64,000 bases of DNA from Pseudomonas sp. NKUCC02_KPG (lineage in GTDB: Bacteria > Pseudomonadota > Gammaproteobacteria > Pseudomonadales > Pseudomonadaceae). Of the stretch, positions 18,667 to 28,710 are shown piece by piece. The translations under genes were made by a program, and so were the position numbers. The notes beneath the pieces were generated by a model, which worked only from the letters and a program-made list of their open reading frames with translations, had not been told where the DNA came from and searched no databases. Numbering within the stretch: the first letter of the stretch is position 1; every line of letters begins with the position of its first letter. The DNA is taken from assembly GCF_019345465.1 (NCBI RefSeq), contig NZ_JAHKRC010000008.1, positions 124,001-188,000 of the forward strand, read 5' to 3'.

Positions 18667-20049
18667 GTGCTTACGATCTACAACACGCTCACCAAGAGCA
18701 AAGAAGTATTCAAGCCGCTGGACGGTAACAATGTGCGCATGTACGTGTGCGGCATGACCGTGTACGACTACTGCCACATTGGTCATGGCCGCAGCATGAT
18801 TGCGTTCGATCTGGTGACCCGCTGGTTGCGTTTCAGCGGCTACAACCTGACCTACGTGCGAAACATCACGGACATCGAAGACAAGATCATCAATCGTGCC
18901 CGGGAGAACGGCGAGCCTTTCGAGGCGCTGACCGAGCGCATGATCGCAGCGATGCATGAAGACGAAGCGCGGCTCAATATCCTCAAGCCGGATATGGAGC
19001 CTCGTGCCACGGACCATATCCCTGGCATGCACGCAATGATCCAGACCTTGATCGACAAGGGCTACGCCTATGCTCCGGGCAATGGTGACGTGTACTACCG
19101 TGTTGCCAGGTTCATGGGCTACGGCAAGCTGTCGCGCAAAAAGATCGAAGATCTGCGCATTGGCGCTCGCATCGAAGTCGACGAGGCCAAGGATGATCCG
19201 CTGGACTTCGTGCTCTGGAAAGGCGTCAAGCCAGGAGAGCCGAGCTGGGAGTCTCCGTGGGGGTCTGGTCGTCCGGGCTGGCACATCGAATGTTCGGTGA
19301 TGTCTACCTGCTGCCTGGGTGAGACCTTCGATATTCATGGTGGCGGGAGCGATCTTGAGTTTCCGCACCATGAAAACGAAATCGCCCAAAGCGAAGCGGC
19401 AACCGGCAAGACCTACGCCAATGCCTGGATGCACTGCGGGATGATTCGCATCAATGGCGAGAAGATGTCCAAGTCCTTGAACAACTTCTTCACCATTCGC
19501 GACGTTCTGGAGAAATATCATCCAGAAGTTGTGCGTTACCTGTTGGTCTCAAGCCATTACCGTAGCTCGATCAACTACTCCGAAGACAATCTCAAGGATG
19601 CGAAAGCGGCCCTGGATCGCTTCTATAACGCACTTAAAGGCCTGCCCAAGGTTGCTCCGGTCGGTGGTGAGGCGTTTGTTGAGCGTTTTACCCAGGTCAT
19701 GAACGACGACTTCGGTACGCCTGAAGCCTGTGCGGTGCTGTTCGAGATGGTTCGTGAGATCAACCGTTTGCGCGAAACCGACCTGCAGGCAGCTGCCGGT
19801 CTGGCGGCGCGACTCAAGCAACTGGCCGATGTGTTGGGTGTGTTGCAGCTTGAGGCGGATGACTTTCTGCAGGCGGGTGCTGAAGGCAAGATCGATGCGG
19901 CTCAGGTAGATGCGTTGATCGAAGCGCGTCTGGCGGCCCGTGCCGGCAAGGACTGGGCAGAGTCTGATCGAATTCGTGATCAGCTCGCCGCGATGGGTGT
20001 TGTGCTGGAAGACGGTAAGGGTGGGACGACCTGGCGCTTGGCTGACTAG
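18667..20049 (+). CDS. cysS: Cysteinyl-tRNA synthetase
   Basis: Class I synthetase of 460 residues (E. coli 461). Visible features: zinc-ligand Cys in [13 protein letters not shown] motif CHIGHGR near residue 37, further zinc ligands in WHIECSVMS and HHENE, and KMSKS in [11 protein letters not shown] near residue 268. The start is GTG 18667 ([13 protein letters not shown]), which matches the family N-terminus; the frame is open to 18625 but overlaps glnS. A clear terminator follows. Confidence 0.97.
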   Translation: MLTIYNTLTKSKEVFKPLDGNNVRMYVCGMTVYDYCHIGHGRSMIAFDLVTRWLRFSGYNLTYVRNITDIEDKIINRARENGEPFEALTERMIAAMHEDEARLNILKPDMEPRATDHIPGMHAMIQTLIDKGYAYAPGNGDVYYRVARFMGYGKLSRKKIEDLRIGARIEVDEAKDDPLDFVLWKGVKPGEPSWESPWGSGRPGWHIECSVMSTCCLGETFDIHGGGSDLEFPHHENEIAQSEAATGKTYANAWMHCGMIRINGEKMSKSLNNFFTIRDVLEKYHPEVVRYLLVSSHYRSSINYSEDNLKDAKAALDRFYNALKGLPKVAPVGGEAFVERFTQVMNDDFGTPEACAVLFEMVREINRLRETDLQAAAGLAARLKQLADVLGVLQLEADDFLQAGAEGKIDAAQVDALIEARLAARAGKDWAESDRIRDQLAAMGVVLEDGKGGTTWRLAD

Positions 20050-20067
20050 GTTGCTCGTTGTATGAAT

Positions 20068-20094
20068 AAAGGCCCGCCAAGTGCGGGCTTTTGT
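20068..20094 (+). terminator. Terminator of glnS-cysS
   Basis: AAAGGCCCGC, a short loop, GCGGGCTTTTG: a GC-rich stem followed by a T-rich tail, 18 bp after the cysS stop. Confidence 0.8.
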
Positions 20095-20119
20095 TTGTCC
20101 TGCTTTTGGCGGCGCCAAT

Positions 20120-20145
20120 AACAACGGCACCCGAAGGTGCCGTTG
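20120..20145. terminator. Hairpin after folD
   Basis: ACAACGGCACC, 4-base loop, GGTGCCGTTGT: a perfect stem 22 bp beyond the folD stop on the minus strand. The T-tract is poor on both strands, so termination efficiency is uncertain. Confidence 0.6.
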
Positions 20146-20166
20146 TGTTTGTAGCAGCTTGAACGT

Positions 20167-21021
20167 TTAGCCGTGCAATGTTTCAGCTGCGTACAGGGTG
20201 TTTTCAAGCAGGCAGGCACGAGTCATCGGGCCTACGCCGCCTGGAACTGGAGTGATCCAGCCGGCGCGGGGCAGGGCGGTCTCGTACACCACGTCGCCGA
20301 CCAGCTTGCCATCAGCCTGACGGTTGATGCCAACGTCGATCACGATAGCGCCTTCCTTGATCCACTCGCCTTTGACCAGGCCTGGCTTGCCAGCAGCCAC
20401 GACCACCAGGTCGGCACGGCCAACATGGCCGGCCAGATCCTTGGTAAAGCGGTGGGTCACGGTCACGGTGCAGCCAGCCAGCAGCAGCTCCATGGCCATT
20501 GGCCTGCCAACGATGTTCGAGGCTCCGACAATCACTGCGTCCATTCCGTACAGATTCTGGCCGGTGCTTTCCAGCAGGGCCATGATGCCTTTCGGCGTGC
20601 ATGGGCGCAGCAGCGGGATGCGTTGGGCCAGGCGGCCGACGTTATAAGGGTGGAAACCGTCGACGTCTTTGTCCGGGCGAATGCGTTCCAGTAGTTTGGA
20701 GGCATCCAGGTGGGCAGGCAGAGGCAGTTGCAGCAGGATGCCGTCGATGTTCGCGTCGTCATTGAGACGATCGATCAGGTCGGTCAAGTCCTGCTGGGTG
20801 GTGTCAGAAGGCAGATCATAGGCTTGGGAAAGAAAGCCTACCTCTTCGCAGTCTTTACGCTTGTGCGAAACATAAACCTGGGAAGCAGGATCGCTGCCGA
20901 CCAGAATCACTGCCAGACCAGGGGTGCGCAGGCCTTGCTCGTGACGCTCGGCGACACGTTTGGCAATCTGCTGGCGCAGGCTGGCGGCAATCGCTTTACC
21001 GTCGATTAGTTGTGCAGTCAT
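20167..21021 (-). CDS. folD: Bifunctional methylenetetrahydrofolate dehydrogenase / methenyltetrahydrofolate cyclohydrolase FolD
   Basis: NADP-dependent one-carbon folate enzyme, 284 residues, the standard length. The folate/catalytic motif [14 protein letters not shown] lies near residues 51-64 with the catalytic Lys, then the substrate motif [11 protein letters not shown], the NADP-binding [10 protein letters not shown] near 166 and the C-terminal [10 protein letters not shown]. It is monocistronic on the minus strand and divergent from the tRNA cluster, convergent with cysS. Confidence 0.97.
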   Translation of the reverse strand: MTAQLIDGKAIAASLRQQIAKRVAERHEQGLRTPGLAVILVGSDPASQVYVSHKRKDCEEVGFLSQAYDLPSDTTQQDLTDLIDRLNDDANIDGILLQLPLPAHLDASKLLERIRPDKDVDGFHPYNVGRLAQRIPLLRPCTPKGIMALLESTGQNLYGMDAVIVGASNIVGRPMAMELLLAGCTVTVTHRFTKDLAGHVGRADLVVVAAGKPGLVKGEWIKEGAIVIDVGINRQADGKLVGDVVYETALPRAGWITPVPGGVGPMTRACLLENTLYAAETLHG

Positions 21022-21153
21022 TACGCGTGATTAACCATCGTAAAGGGTGGAAAAAGGACGTGCATTCTCGCATGCCGTGGCGCGACGGCAAAGGCGCCTG
21101 GTCTGTTTATTGCCCTAACTCCTTTATATTTCTAAACTTTTTTCAAAAAAGAG

Positions 21154-21180
21154 TTGACGACTTTAAGGCTCACCTATAAC
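21154..21180 (+). promoter_or_regulatory. Probable promoter of the tRNA cluster
   Basis: TTGACG (21154-21159) and TATAAC (21175-21180) with a 15-bp spacer, about 120 bp before tRNA-Arg. It is the best promoter-like sequence in the 280 bp between folD and the tRNAs. The spacer is short. Confidence 0.5.
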
Positions 21181-21301
21181 ATTCGTCGCACTTGTCGGGC
21201 ACAGCCTAGCACTGGTTAAGAAGGTAGAGCGAAGTTGTTGTCCAGCTTGGTGATACTGAAAGCACTTGGTTTGTAGTCGTCAAAGAATACAGGCTAACAA
21301 G

Positions 21302-21378
21302 GCGCCCGTAGCTCAGCTGGATAGAGCATCCGCCTTCTAAGCGGATGGTCGCAGGTTCGAGTCCTGCCGGGTGCGCCA
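21302..21378 (+). tRNA. tRNA-Arg (anticodon TCT)
   Basis: 77-nt cloverleaf with encoded CCA. The acceptor stem is GCGCCCG/CGGGTGC, and the anticodon loop CTTCTAA (anticodon TCT) sits in stem TCCGC/GCGGA. The T-arm is GCAGG TTCGAGT CCTGC. Confidence 0.96.
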
Positions 21379-21417
21379 TTAGGCAGCTTTGGCACAAGTA
21401 AGCGGTACAGGCAATAT

Positions 21418-21494
21418 GGTGGGCGTAGCTCAGTTGGTAGAGCACGGGATTGTGACTCCCGTTGTCGAGGGTTCGATCCCCTTCGTCCACCCCA
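21418..21494 (+). tRNA. tRNA-His (anticodon GTG), copy 1
   Basis: Cloverleaf with the extra 5' G-1 characteristic of tRNA-His, acceptor GTGGGCG/CGTCCAC, anticodon loop TTGTGAC and encoded CCA. Copy 2 at 21722-21798 is identical. Confidence 0.96.
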
Positions 21495-21506
21495 TATTTA
21501 GAAGGC

Positions 21507-21532
21507 CGCCAGATTAATAGTCTGGCGTCTTT
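21507..21532 (+). terminator. Hairpin after tRNA-His copy 1
   Basis: CGCCAGA, 7-base loop, TCTGGCG followed by TCTTTG. The same stem and loop recur after tRNA-His copy 2, so this was copied along with the tRNA. The T-tract here is weaker than in the second copy, which would allow read-through to tRNA-Leu. Confidence 0.7.
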
Positions 21533-21550
21533 GCTTCAAAAGTTTGAATT

Positions 21551-21635
21551 GCGGATGTGGTGGAATTGGTAGACACACTGGATTTAGGTTCCAGCGCCGC
21601 AAGGTGTGAGAGTTCGAGTCTCTCCGTCCGCACCA
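21551..21635 (+). tRNA. tRNA-Leu (anticodon TAG)
   Basis: 85-nt class II tRNA with a long variable arm, acceptor GCGGATG/CGTCCGC, anticodon loop TTTAGGT in stem CTGGA/TCCAG, and encoded CCA. Confidence 0.95.
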
Positions 21636-21645
21636 AATTTGAACA

Positions 21646-21672
21646 AAGCCGCTTGTAGCGGCTTTTTTCTTT
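21646..21672 (+). terminator. Terminator-like hairpin after tRNA-Leu
   Basis: AAGCCGCT, 3-base loop, AGCGGCTT followed by a run of T residues. Confidence 0.75.
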
Positions 21673-21721
21673 TGTTTTAACTGTTTGTTGCATCAGGCAA
21701 GCAGGGTTTTAAGCGCACTAT

Positions 21722-21798
21722 GGTGGGCGTAGCTCAGTTGGTAGAGCACGGGATTGTGACTCCCGTTGTCGAGGGTTCGATCCCCTTCGTCCACCCCA
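21722..21798 (+). tRNA. tRNA-His (anticodon GTG), copy 2
   Basis: Identical in sequence to the tRNA-His at 21418-21494, including the G-1 and CCA. The short flanks are also alike (ACTATG/AATATG before, CCATATTTA after). Confidence 0.96.
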
Positions 21799-21803
21799 TA
21801 TTT

Positions 21804-21839
21804 AAAAAAAACGCCAGATTAATAGTCTGGCGTTTTTTT
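21804..21839 (+). terminator. Strong terminator closing the tRNA cluster
   Basis: CGCCAGA (21812-21818), 7-base loop, TCTGGCG (21826-21832), followed by seven T residues and preceded by eight A residues. Confidence 0.9.
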
Positions 21840-22157
21840 GTATCTGCAGTTTGAAAAAACGGACATATGGGTGTCTCTCGGCGCCTCATTTGTCGCATGC
21901 TTAGCGTCCTTTACGATTTGTGTGACAATGCGCGCAGATTGGGTGGCTCCAAAGGCTACCTGTTATCGCCAAATAATCGGTACACGCTTCTATCTATATA
22001 GAAGGCGAGGCGAATGGCTGCTTTTACTTAAATTCTGTCGGCCGTTTCTCAGGGTGTTTGCGGTAGGGTGACTTCTTGAGTTTGACCCACTAGAATGCTT
22101 GCCCTTGATTATGGGGTCGGAAACGGCCGGCTAATGTCTGTGCAACGAGGAATATCC
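21840..22157. other. 318-bp region between the tRNA cluster and tig
   Basis: No gene supported. A 77-codon frame at 21838-22071 has no recognisable features or ribosome-binding site. The region must hold the tig promoter; TTGACC at 22082-22087 is the only good -35-like hexamer near the gene, but no -10 element at proper spacing is convincing. GAGGAAT precedes the tig ATG. Confidence 0.5.
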
Positions 22158-23468
22158 ATGCAAGTTTCTGTTGAAAATACTTCCGCTCTTGAGCGTCGCA
22201 TGACCATTGGCGTGCCATCAGAGCGTATTGAGGCTGAAGTCAACAAGCGTCTGCAACAGACTGCCCAAAAGGCCAAGATCCCGGGCTTCCGTCCAGGCAA
22301 GGTGCCAATGAGCGTGATCCGTCAGCGTTACGAAGCTGATGCGCGTCAAGAAGCTCTGGGCAATGTGATTCAGGCTTCCTTCTACGAAGCAGTGGTTGAG
22401 CAGAAGCTGAACCCGGCTGGCGCACCTTCGGTTGAGCCTAAAGTCTTCGAAAAAGGCAAGGATCTGGAATACGTTGCTACTTTCGAAGTGTTCCCTGAAT
22501 TCGAAGTAACCGGTCTGGACACTATCGCTATCGAGCGCCTGAGCGCCGAAGTGGCTGATGCCGACCTGGACAAAATGCTGGACGTGCTGCGCAAGCAGAA
22601 CACCCGTTTTGAAGTGACTGACCGTGCTGCCCAGAACGATGACCAGCTGAACATCGATTTCGTTGGCAAGGTTGATGGCGAAGTATTCGCTGGCGGTTCC
22701 GCTACTGGTACTCAGTTGGTTCTGGGTTCGGGCCGCATGATTCCTGGCTTCGAAGAAGGCCTGGTTGGCGCTAAAGCTGGCGAAGAGCGCGTTCTGAAGC
22801 TGACTTTCCCTGCTGACTACCAGAATCTGGACCTGGCCGGCAAAGAAGCTGAGTTCACCGTGACTGTGAACACTGTTTCCGAGCCTAAGCTGCCTGAGCT
22901 GAACGAAGAGTTCTTCGCTCAATTCGGTATCAAGGAAACGGGTCTGGAAGGTTTCCGTGCCGAAGTTCGCAAGAACATGGAGCGTGAACTGCGTCAGGCT
23001 ATCAAGTCCAAGGTCAAGAATCAGGTAATGGACGGTCTGTTGGCTGCCAACCCGATCGAAGTGCCTAAATCCCTGCTGTCCAACGAAGTTGATCGTCTGC
23101 GTGTGCAGGCTGTTCAGCAGTTCGGCGGCAACATCAAGCCTGATCAACTGCCAGCTGAGCTGTTCGAAGAGCAAGCCAGCCGTCGCGTAGTTCTGGGTCT
23201 GATCGTAGCTGAAGTGGTCAAGCAGTTCGACCTCAAGCCTGACGAAGATCGCGTTCGCGAAATGATTCAGGAAATGGCTTCCGCATACCAGGAGCCAGAG
23301 CAGGTTGTAGCTTGGTACTACAAAAACGACGCTCAATTGAACGAGGTTCGTTCGGTTGTGCTGGAAGAGCAAGTTGTGGATACTGTTCTGCAGAAGGCTA
23401 AGGTGACCGATAAAGCGGTCTCTTACGAAGAAGCTGTCAAGCCGGTGGAAGCTCCACAAGCCGACTGA
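22158..23468 (+). CDS. tig: Trigger factor
   Basis: Ribosome-bound chaperone and prolyl isomerase of 436 residues. The N-terminal ribosome-binding domain has the signature GFRPGKVP near residue 43; the FKBP-type PPIase domain spans about 150-240 ([29 protein letters not shown]), and the rest forms the C-terminal substrate-binding arms. ATG 22158 ([14 protein letters not shown]) is the family start; the frame is open 21 codons further upstream without support. It heads the tig-clpP-clpX-lon-hupB-ppiD protein-quality block. Confidence 0.97.
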   Translation: MQVSVENTSALERRMTIGVPSERIEAEVNKRLQQTAQKAKIPGFRPGKVPMSVIRQRYEADARQEALGNVIQASFYEAVVEQKLNPAGAPSVEPKVFEKGKDLEYVATFEVFPEFEVTGLDTIAIERLSAEVADADLDKMLDVLRKQNTRFEVTDRAAQNDDQLNIDFVGKVDGEVFAGGSATGTQLVLGSGRMIPGFEEGLVGAKAGEERVLKLTFPADYQNLDLAGKEAEFTVTVNTVSEPKLPELNEEFFAQFGIKETGLEGFRAEVRKNMERELRQAIKSKVKNQVMDGLLAANPIEVPKSLLSNEVDRLRVQAVQQFGGNIKPDQLPAELFEEQASRRVVLGLIVAEVVKQFDLKPDEDRVREMIQEMASAYQEPEQVVAWYYKNDAQLNEVRSVVLEEQVVDTVLQKAKVTDKAVSYEEAVKPVEAPQAD

Positions 23469-23493
23469 TTTCTGACTCGTTAGAAAACACAAC

Positions 23494-23520
23494 CATAAGC
23501 CAGCCTCGAGCTGGCTTATG
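23494..23520. terminator. Hairpin between tig and clpP
   Basis: CATAAGCCAGC, 5-base loop, GCTGGCTTATG is a perfect 11-bp stem. There is no T-tract, so it more likely protects or attenuates mRNA than terminates fully. Confidence 0.55.
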
Positions 23521-23558
23521 CGTATCCAGACAAGACTATTTGGGAGTGACTGCCGGAC

Positions 23559-24200
23559 ATGTCCCGCAATTCTTATATTCAGCAGAACTCTGATATCCAC
23601 GCCGCTGGCGGCCTGGTCCCGATGGTTGTCGAGCAGTCCGCCCGTGGCGAGCGCGCCTATGACATCTACTCGCGCCTGCTCAAGGAACGAATCATCTTCC
23701 TGGTCGGCCCTGTAGAAGATTACATGGCCAACCTGGTTGCGGCGCAGCTGCTTTTCCTTGAAGCCGAGAACCCGGACAAGGACATCCATCTTTACATCAA
23801 CTCCCCAGGCGGCTCGGTGACTGCAGGCATGTCGATCTACGACACCATGCAATTCATCAAGCCTGACGTGTCGACCATCTGCATTGGTCAGGCGTGCAGC
23901 ATGGGTGCCTTCCTGTTGGCCGGTGGCGCACCGGGCAAGCGTCACTGCCTGCCTAACTCGCGCATGATGATTCACCAGCCACTGGGCGGTTTCCAGGGGC
24001 AGGCGTCGGATATCGACATTCATGCCAAGGAAATCCTCAACATCCGTCATCGTTTGAACTCGCTGCTGGCTCACCACACGGGCCAGACTCTCGAAACCAT
24101 CGAGCGTGACACTGAGCGTGACAACTTCATGAGCGCCGAGCGTGCAACCGAATACGGTTTGATCGACTCTGTGTTCAGCAAGCGTCAAATGCCCGCTTAA
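23559..24200 (+). CDS. clpP: ATP-dependent Clp protease proteolytic subunit
   Basis: Serine protease subunit of ClpXP/ClpAP, 213 residues including a short propeptide. The catalytic Ser114 is in the ACSMGAF motif, His139 in MIHQPLGG, and the Asp lies further downstream in the handle region. The oligomerisation segment [12 protein letters not shown] is intact. It is followed by clpX after 106 bp containing strong hairpins, so expression of the two may be partly uncoupled. Confidence 0.97.
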   Translation: MSRNSYIQQNSDIHAAGGLVPMVVEQSARGERAYDIYSRLLKERIIFLVGPVEDYMANLVAAQLLFLEAENPDKDIHLYINSPGGSVTAGMSIYDTMQFIKPDVSTICIGQACSMGAFLLAGGAPGKRHCLPNSRMMIHQPLGGFQGQASDIDIHAKEILNIRHRLNSLLAHHTGQTLETIERDTERDNFMSAERATEYGLIDSVFSKRQMPA

Positions 24201-24214
24201 GCAGCTCAAATGTG

Positions 24215-24260
24215 GGTGGTTGGGTTAACCGACCACCTGCGGGCTTGAAAAAGCCCGCAG
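24215..24260. terminator. Two adjacent hairpins between clpP and clpX
   Basis: GGTGGTTGG/CCGACCACC (24215-24237) followed by CTGCGGGCTT/AAGCCCGCAG (24237-24260). Neither has a T-tract, so processing or partial attenuation between clpP and clpX is the likely effect. Confidence 0.5.
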
Positions 24261-24306
24261 TTGCCTTCATCTTGTGTTGCAAGCCTATCGGATTTGGATC
24301 GATCGA

Positions 24307-25590
24307 ATGACTGACACCCGCAACGGCGAGGACAACGGCAAATTGCTCTATTGCTCCTTCTGTGGCAAAAGCCAGCATGAAGTGCGCAAATTGATTGCCG
24401 GCCCCTCGGTCTTTATCTGCGACGAATGCGTTGACCTGTGCAATGACATCATCCGTGAGGAGGTGCAGGAAGCCCAGGCCGAGAGCAGCGCGCATAAATT
24501 ACCTTCGCCAAAAGAAATCAGCGGCATCCTTGATCAATACGTCATTGGTCAGGAACGTGCCAAAAAGGTTTTGGCTGTAGCGGTGTACAACCACTACAAG
24601 CGCCTTAACCAGCGTGACAAAAAGAACGACGACGTCGAACTCGGCAAGAGCAATATTTTGCTGATCGGCCCAACCGGCTCGGGTAAGACCTTGCTGGCAG
24701 AAACCTTGGCTCGTCTGCTGAATGTGCCTTTCACTATTGCTGACGCGACCACGCTGACTGAAGCTGGTTACGTGGGTGAAGACGTTGAGAACATCATTCA
24801 GAAGCTGCTGCAGAAATGCGATTACGACGTAGAGAAAGCCCAGATGGGTATTGTCTACATCGATGAAATCGACAAGATTTCGCGCAAATCTGACAACCCT
24901 TCGATTACCCGTGATGTTTCCGGTGAAGGTGTGCAGCAGGCTTTGCTCAAGCTTATCGAGGGCACCGTGGCTTCCGTTCCGCCCCAAGGTGGTCGCAAGC
25001 ACCCACAGCAGGAGTTCTTGCAGGTTGATACCCGCAACATCCTGTTTATCTGTGGCGGTGCGTTCTCGGGCCTGGAGAAGGTTGTGCAGGCCCGCTCGAC
25101 TCGCGGCGGCATCGGCTTCAGTGCTGAAGTGCGCAGCAAGGAAGAGGGCAAGAAGGTTGGCGAATCCCTGCGTGAAGTCGAACCTGATGATTTGGTCAAG
25201 TTTGGTCTGATCCCGGAGTTCGTGGGTCGTCTGCCTGTTCTGGCAACGCTTGATGAGCTGGACGAAACTGCTTTGATGCAGATTTTGACCGAGCCTAAAA
25301 ATGCGTTGACCAAGCAGTACGCGAAGCTGTTCGAGATGGAAGGTGTTGATCTCGAGTTCCGTGCTGACGCATTGAAGGCCGTAGCCAAGCGTGCTCTGGA
25401 GCGTAAAACTGGCGCTCGTGGCCTGCGTTCGATTCTTGAAGGCGTGCTGCTCGACACAATGTACGAAATCCCCTCGCAATCCGAGGTGAGTAAAGTTGTG
25501 ATCGACGAAAGCGTTATAGAAGGCAAGTCCAAGCCGTTGTTGATCTATGAAAACAACGAAGCGACTGCCAAGGTTGCACCTGACGCGTAA
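24307..25590 (+). CDS. clpX: ATP-dependent Clp protease ATPase subunit ClpX
   Basis: AAA+ unfoldase that feeds substrates into ClpP, 427 residues. The N-terminal C4 zinc finger is visible (YCSFCGKSQ near 16-19 and ICDECVDLC near 38-41). Walker A is GPTGSGKT near residue 120, Walker B is IVYIDEIDK near 183, and the ClpP-contacting loop is in FIPEFVGR-type sequence ([11 protein letters not shown]). ATG 24307 ([12 protein letters not shown]) is the family start. A terminator follows. Confidence 0.97.
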   Translation: MTDTRNGEDNGKLLYCSFCGKSQHEVRKLIAGPSVFICDECVDLCNDIIREEVQEAQAESSAHKLPSPKEISGILDQYVIGQERAKKVLAVAVYNHYKRLNQRDKKNDDVELGKSNILLIGPTGSGKTLLAETLARLLNVPFTIADATTLTEAGYVGEDVENIIQKLLQKCDYDVEKAQMGIVYIDEIDKISRKSDNPSITRDVSGEGVQQALLKLIEGTVASVPPQGGRKHPQQEFLQVDTRNILFICGGAFSGLEKVVQARSTRGGIGFSAEVRSKEEGKKVGESLREVEPDDLVKFGLIPEFVGRLPVLATLDELDETALMQILTEPKNALTKQYAKLFEMEGVDLEFRADALKAVAKRALERKTGARGLRSILEGVLLDTMYEIPSQSEVSKVVIDESVIEGKSKPLLIYENNEATAKVAPDA

Positions 25591-25625
25591 ACGTAATGCC
25601 GGGCATTACACATTGCGTGTTAAAG

Positions 25626-25655
25626 AAGGGGCCTTCGGGCCCCTTTGTTTTTCCT
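25626..25655 (+). terminator. Terminator after clpX
   Basis: AAGGGGCC, TTCG tetraloop, GGCCCCTTT and a T-rich tail: a classical Rho-independent terminator 36 bp after the clpX stop. Confidence 0.9.
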
Positions 25656-25666
25656 GTCGTTCAACG

Positions 25667-25695
25667 CTTGTTTTTTTTCAAGACTGCCCCCATCT
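25667..25695 (+). promoter_or_regulatory. Candidate heat-shock (sigma-32) promoter for lon
   Basis: CTTGTTT at 25667-25673 and CCCCATCT at 25688-25695, with 14 bp between, fit the RpoH pattern (CTTGAAA, 13-15 bp, CCCCATNT) well in the -10 element and partly in the -35. It is 59 bp before the lon ATG and directly after the clpX terminator. Confidence 0.5.
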
Positions 25696-25753
25696 TGGCT
25701 TCAAGCTTACATCCATCTGATTACGGCCTTTTGGCCGCCGTAGAGGCGAAATC

Positions 25754-28150
25754 ATGAAGACAACCATCGAATTGCCTCTCCTGCCGTTGCGTGATGTTGT
25801 TGTATATCCGCACATGGTGATCCCACTGTTCGTGGGACGCGAGAAGTCGATCGAGGCCCTTGAGGCTGCGATGACGGGCGACAAGCAGATTCTGCTGTTG
25901 GCTCAAAAGAATCCGGCTGACGACGATCCGGGCGAAGATGCGCTCTATCGCGTCGGCACCATTGCAACTGTCCTGCAACTGCTCAAGCTCCCGGACGGTA
26001 CGGTCAAAGTGCTGGTCGAGGGTGAGCAGCGCGGTGCAGTTGAGCGTTTTGGCCAGGCAGATGGTTATCTGAGTGCCGAAGTCTCCTTGATTGACGAAGT
26101 GGCTGCCCCGGATCGTGAATCCGAGGTCTTCGTTCGCAGTCTGCTTTCGCAGTTCGAGCAATACGTGCAGCTGGGCAAAAAAGTCCCGGCCGAGGTTCTG
26201 TCTTCGCTTAACAGCATTGATGAGCCAAGCCGCCTGGTCGATACGATGGCCGCGCACATGGCGCTGAAAATCGAGCAGAAGCAGGAAATTCTCGAAATCA
26301 TCGACTTGCAGGCCCGGGTTGAGCACGTTCTGGCACTGCTGGATGCCGAGATTGACCTGCTGCAAGTGGAAAAACGCATTCGTGGCCGTGTCAAAAAGCA
26401 AATGGAGCGCAGCCAACGCGAGTACTACCTGAATGAGCAGATGAAGGCCATTCAGAAGGAACTGGGCGATGGTGACGAAGGTCACAACGAAATCGAAGAG
26501 CTGAAAAAACGCATCGACGCTGCGGGCTTGCCTAAAGACGCAATGGCCAAGGCCCAGGCAGAGCTGAACAAGCTCAAGCAAATGTCGCCAATGTCTGCAG
26601 AAGCCACTGTAGTGCGCTCCTACATCGACTGGCTGGTGCAGGTGCCGTGGAAGGCGCAGAGCAAGGTGCGTCTGGATCTCAAGCGCGCTGAAGACATTCT
26701 GGACGCAGACCACTACGGTCTGGATGAAGTCAAAGAGCGGATCCTCGAATATCTCGCCGTGCAAAAGCGCGTGAAGAAAATTCGTGGCCCAGTTCTGTGC
26801 CTGGTCGGTCCTCCGGGCGTTGGTAAAACCTCGCTCGCCGAGTCCATTGCCCACGCAACAAACCGTAAATTCGTACGTATGGCCTTGGGTGGCGTGCGAG
26901 ATGAAGCAGAAATTCGTGGTCATCGTCGTACTTACATAGGCTCGATGCCAGGAAGATTGATTCAAAAGATGACCAAGGTTGGCGTGCGCAACCCGCTGTT
27001 CCTTCTCGATGAAATCGACAAGATGGGCAGTGACATGCGCGGCGATCCGGCTTCGGCATTGCTTGAAGTACTTGATCCCGAGCAGAACCACAATTTCAAT
27101 GACCATTACCTCGAGGTCGACTACGACCTGTCCGATGTGATGTTCCTGTGCACCTCCAACTCGATGAACATCCCGCCAGCGTTGCTGGACAGGATGGAAG
27201 TCATTCGTCTGCCTGGCTACACCGAAGACGAAAAAATCAATATCGCTGTCAAATACCTGGCTCCAAAGCAAATCGAAGCCAATGGCTTGAAGAAGGGCGA
27301 GCTGGCATTTGACAACGAAGCAATCCGGGACATCATCCGTTACTACACCCGCGAAGCCGGTGTACGTGGCCTTGAGCGCCAGATTGCGAAGATTTGCCGC
27401 AAGGCGGTCAAAGAGCATGCGATGGAAAAACGCTTTGCTGTTACCGTCACCCCAGAGCTGCTTGAGCACTTTTTAGGTGTAAGAAAATTCAGCTACGGCT
27501 TGGCCGAGGTTCAGGATCAAATCGGTCAAGTGACCGGTCTGGCATGGACTCAAGTGGGTGGCGAATTGCTGACCATCGAAGCGGCCGTAGTGCCCGGAAA
27601 GGGCCAGTTGATCAAGACCGGTTCGCTGGGTGACGTGATGGTAGAGTCAATCACCGCTGCGTTGACGGTGGTCCGAAGCCGTGCCAAGAGCCTGGGTATC
27701 CCGTTGGATTTCCACGAGAAACGCGATATTCACATTCACATGCCGGAAGGCGCGACGCCTAAGGATGGCCCTAGTGCAGGTGTGGGGATGTGTACTGCTC
27801 TGGTCTCGGCATTGACCCTGATTCCGGTACGCGCCGATGTTGCCATGACCGGTGAAATTACCCTTCGTGGTCAGGTACTCGCGATTGGTGGTCTGAAGGA
27901 AAAATTACTTGCTGCACACCGTGGTGGCATCAAAACTGTAATTATCCCTGAAGAAAACGTTCGTGATTTGAAGGAAATTCCTGACAACATCAAACAGGAT
28001 CTTCAGATCAAACCCGTTAAATGGATTGACGAGGTCCTGCAAATTGCGCTGCAATACGCCCCGGAGCCCTTGCCGGATGTGGCTCCCGAGATTGTTGCCA
28101 AGGATGAGAAGCGAGAGTCTGACTCTAAGGAAAGAATTAGCACGCATTAA
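25754..28150 (+). CDS. lon: ATP-dependent protease La (Lon)
   Basis: Cytoplasmic AAA+ serine protease, 798 residues. It has an N-terminal LAN domain ([19 protein letters not shown]), a coiled-coil region (about 180-300), an AAA+ module with Walker [10 protein letters not shown] and Walker [10 protein letters not shown], and a C-terminal protease domain with the catalytic Ser in [10 protein letters not shown] and Lys in [10 protein letters not shown]. It degrades misfolded and regulatory proteins. It has its own upstream region with a sigma-32-like promoter; hupB follows 148 bp downstream. Confidence 0.97.
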   Translation: MKTTIELPLLPLRDVVVYPHMVIPLFVGREKSIEALEAAMTGDKQILLLAQKNPADDDPGEDALYRVGTIATVLQLLKLPDGTVKVLVEGEQRGAVERFGQADGYLSAEVSLIDEVAAPDRESEVFVRSLLSQFEQYVQLGKKVPAEVLSSLNSIDEPSRLVDTMAAHMALKIEQKQEILEIIDLQARVEHVLALLDAEIDLLQVEKRIRGRVKKQMERSQREYYLNEQMKAIQKELGDGDEGHNEIEELKKRIDAAGLPKDAMAKAQAELNKLKQMSPMSAEATVVRSYIDWLVQVPWKAQSKVRLDLKRAEDILDADHYGLDEVKERILEYLAVQKRVKKIRGPVLCLVGPPGVGKTSLAESIAHATNRKFVRMALGGVRDEAEIRGHRRTYIGSMPGRLIQKMTKVGVRNPLFLLDEIDKMGSDMRGDPASALLEVLDPEQNHNFNDHYLEVDYDLSDVMFLCTSNSMNIPPALLDRMEVIRLPGYTEDEKINIAVKYLAPKQIEANGLKKGELAFDNEAIRDIIRYYTREAGVRGLERQIAKICRKAVKEHAMEKRFAVTVTPELLEHFLGVRKFSYGLAEVQDQIGQVTGLAWTQVGGELLTIEAAVVPGKGQLIKTGSLGDVMVESITAALTVVRSRAKSLGIPLDFHEKRDIHIHMPEGATPKDGPSAGVGMCTALVSALTLIPVRADVAMTGEITLRGQVLAIGGLKEKLLAAHRGGIKTVIIPEENVRDLKEIPDNIKQDLQIKPVKWIDEVLQIALQYAPEPLPDVAPEIVAKDEKRESDSKERISTH

Positions 28151-28298
28151 TACGGATTCGCCTGATGGGCTTTCTTGACGCTTTTTAGAGCCCTTGTTAT
28201 AAAGCGGCTCTATAAGTGTCCGTAAGTGCTTCAGCAGTCGTTTTGCTTTTACCAAAAAACTTTAGAAACATACTCAGATAGATATAAGGGGACTTAGA

Positions 28299-28571
28299 GT
28301 GAACAAGTCGGAACTGATTGATGCTATCGCTGCATCTGCTGATATCCCGAAAGCTGCAGCTGGCCGTGCGCTGGACGCAGTAATCGAATCCGTCACTGGC
28401 GCTCTTAAGGCTGGCGACTCTGTGGTACTGGTTGGTTTTGGTACTTTCTCTGTAACCGATCGTCCTGCTCGTATTGGTCGTAACCCACAGACCGGTAAAA
28501 CGCTGGAAATTCCTGCTGCTAAAAAACCAGGCTTCAAAGCCGGTAAAGCACTGAAAGAAGCGGTTAACTAA
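28299..28571 (+). CDS. hupB: DNA-binding protein HU, beta type
   Basis: 90-residue histone-like nucleoid protein. The HU signature [21 protein letters not shown] lies at about residues 46-66, in the DNA-embracing beta arms. It starts with GTG 28299, preceded by AAGGGGAC. It occupies the conserved place between lon and ppiD. The degenerate tRNA-Asp begins 54 bp after its stop, so a hupB transcript could run into it. Confidence 0.97.
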   Translation: MNKSELIDAIAASADIPKAAAGRALDAVIESVTGALKAGDSVVLVGFGTFSVTDRPARIGRNPQTGKTLEIPAAKKPGFKAGKALKEAVN

Positions 28572-28625
28572 GTTTCTGTAACACTTTTTACCCAACCGGG
28601 TCAGGCGCACGCCAGGCTTGGCAGC

Positions 28626-28702
28626 GGAGCGGTAGTGCAGTCGGTGGCTACATCGTCGTGTCACGCCGGGGGTCGCGGGTTCGAGCCCGGTCCGCTCCGC
28701 CA
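28626..28702 (+). tRNA. Degenerate tRNA-Asp-like sequence (anticodon GTC), probable pseudo-tRNA
   Basis: 77 nt with a perfect acceptor stem (GGAGCGG/CCGCTCC), encoded CCA, anticodon GTC and a canonical-looking T-loop, clearly derived from tRNA-Asp. Every other arm is damaged. The D-stem GTGC/CTAC ends in a C-C pair, the anticodon stem TCGTC/GCCGG has a T-C mismatch and a T-G pair, position 32 is G instead of the usual pyrimidine, and the T-stem GCGGG/CCGGT has a G-G mismatch. It may be a decayed copy or a divergent functional tRNA or tRNA-like RNA. A terminator follows at once. Confidence 0.7.
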
Positions 28703-28710
28703 GTTACGAG

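Noticed and set aside
21838..22071. 77-codon plus-strand frame between the tRNA cluster and tig
   Set aside because: No ribosome-binding site; it starts inside the terminator tail and its translation is unremarkable.
22218..24209. 663-codon minus-strand open frame opposite tig and clpP
   Set aside because: It crosses the intergenic region between two certain genes and has no recognisable domain; shadow of codon bias.
25721..27469. 582-codon minus-strand open frame opposite lon
   Set aside because: Antisense shadow; lon is complete with all catalytic motifs.
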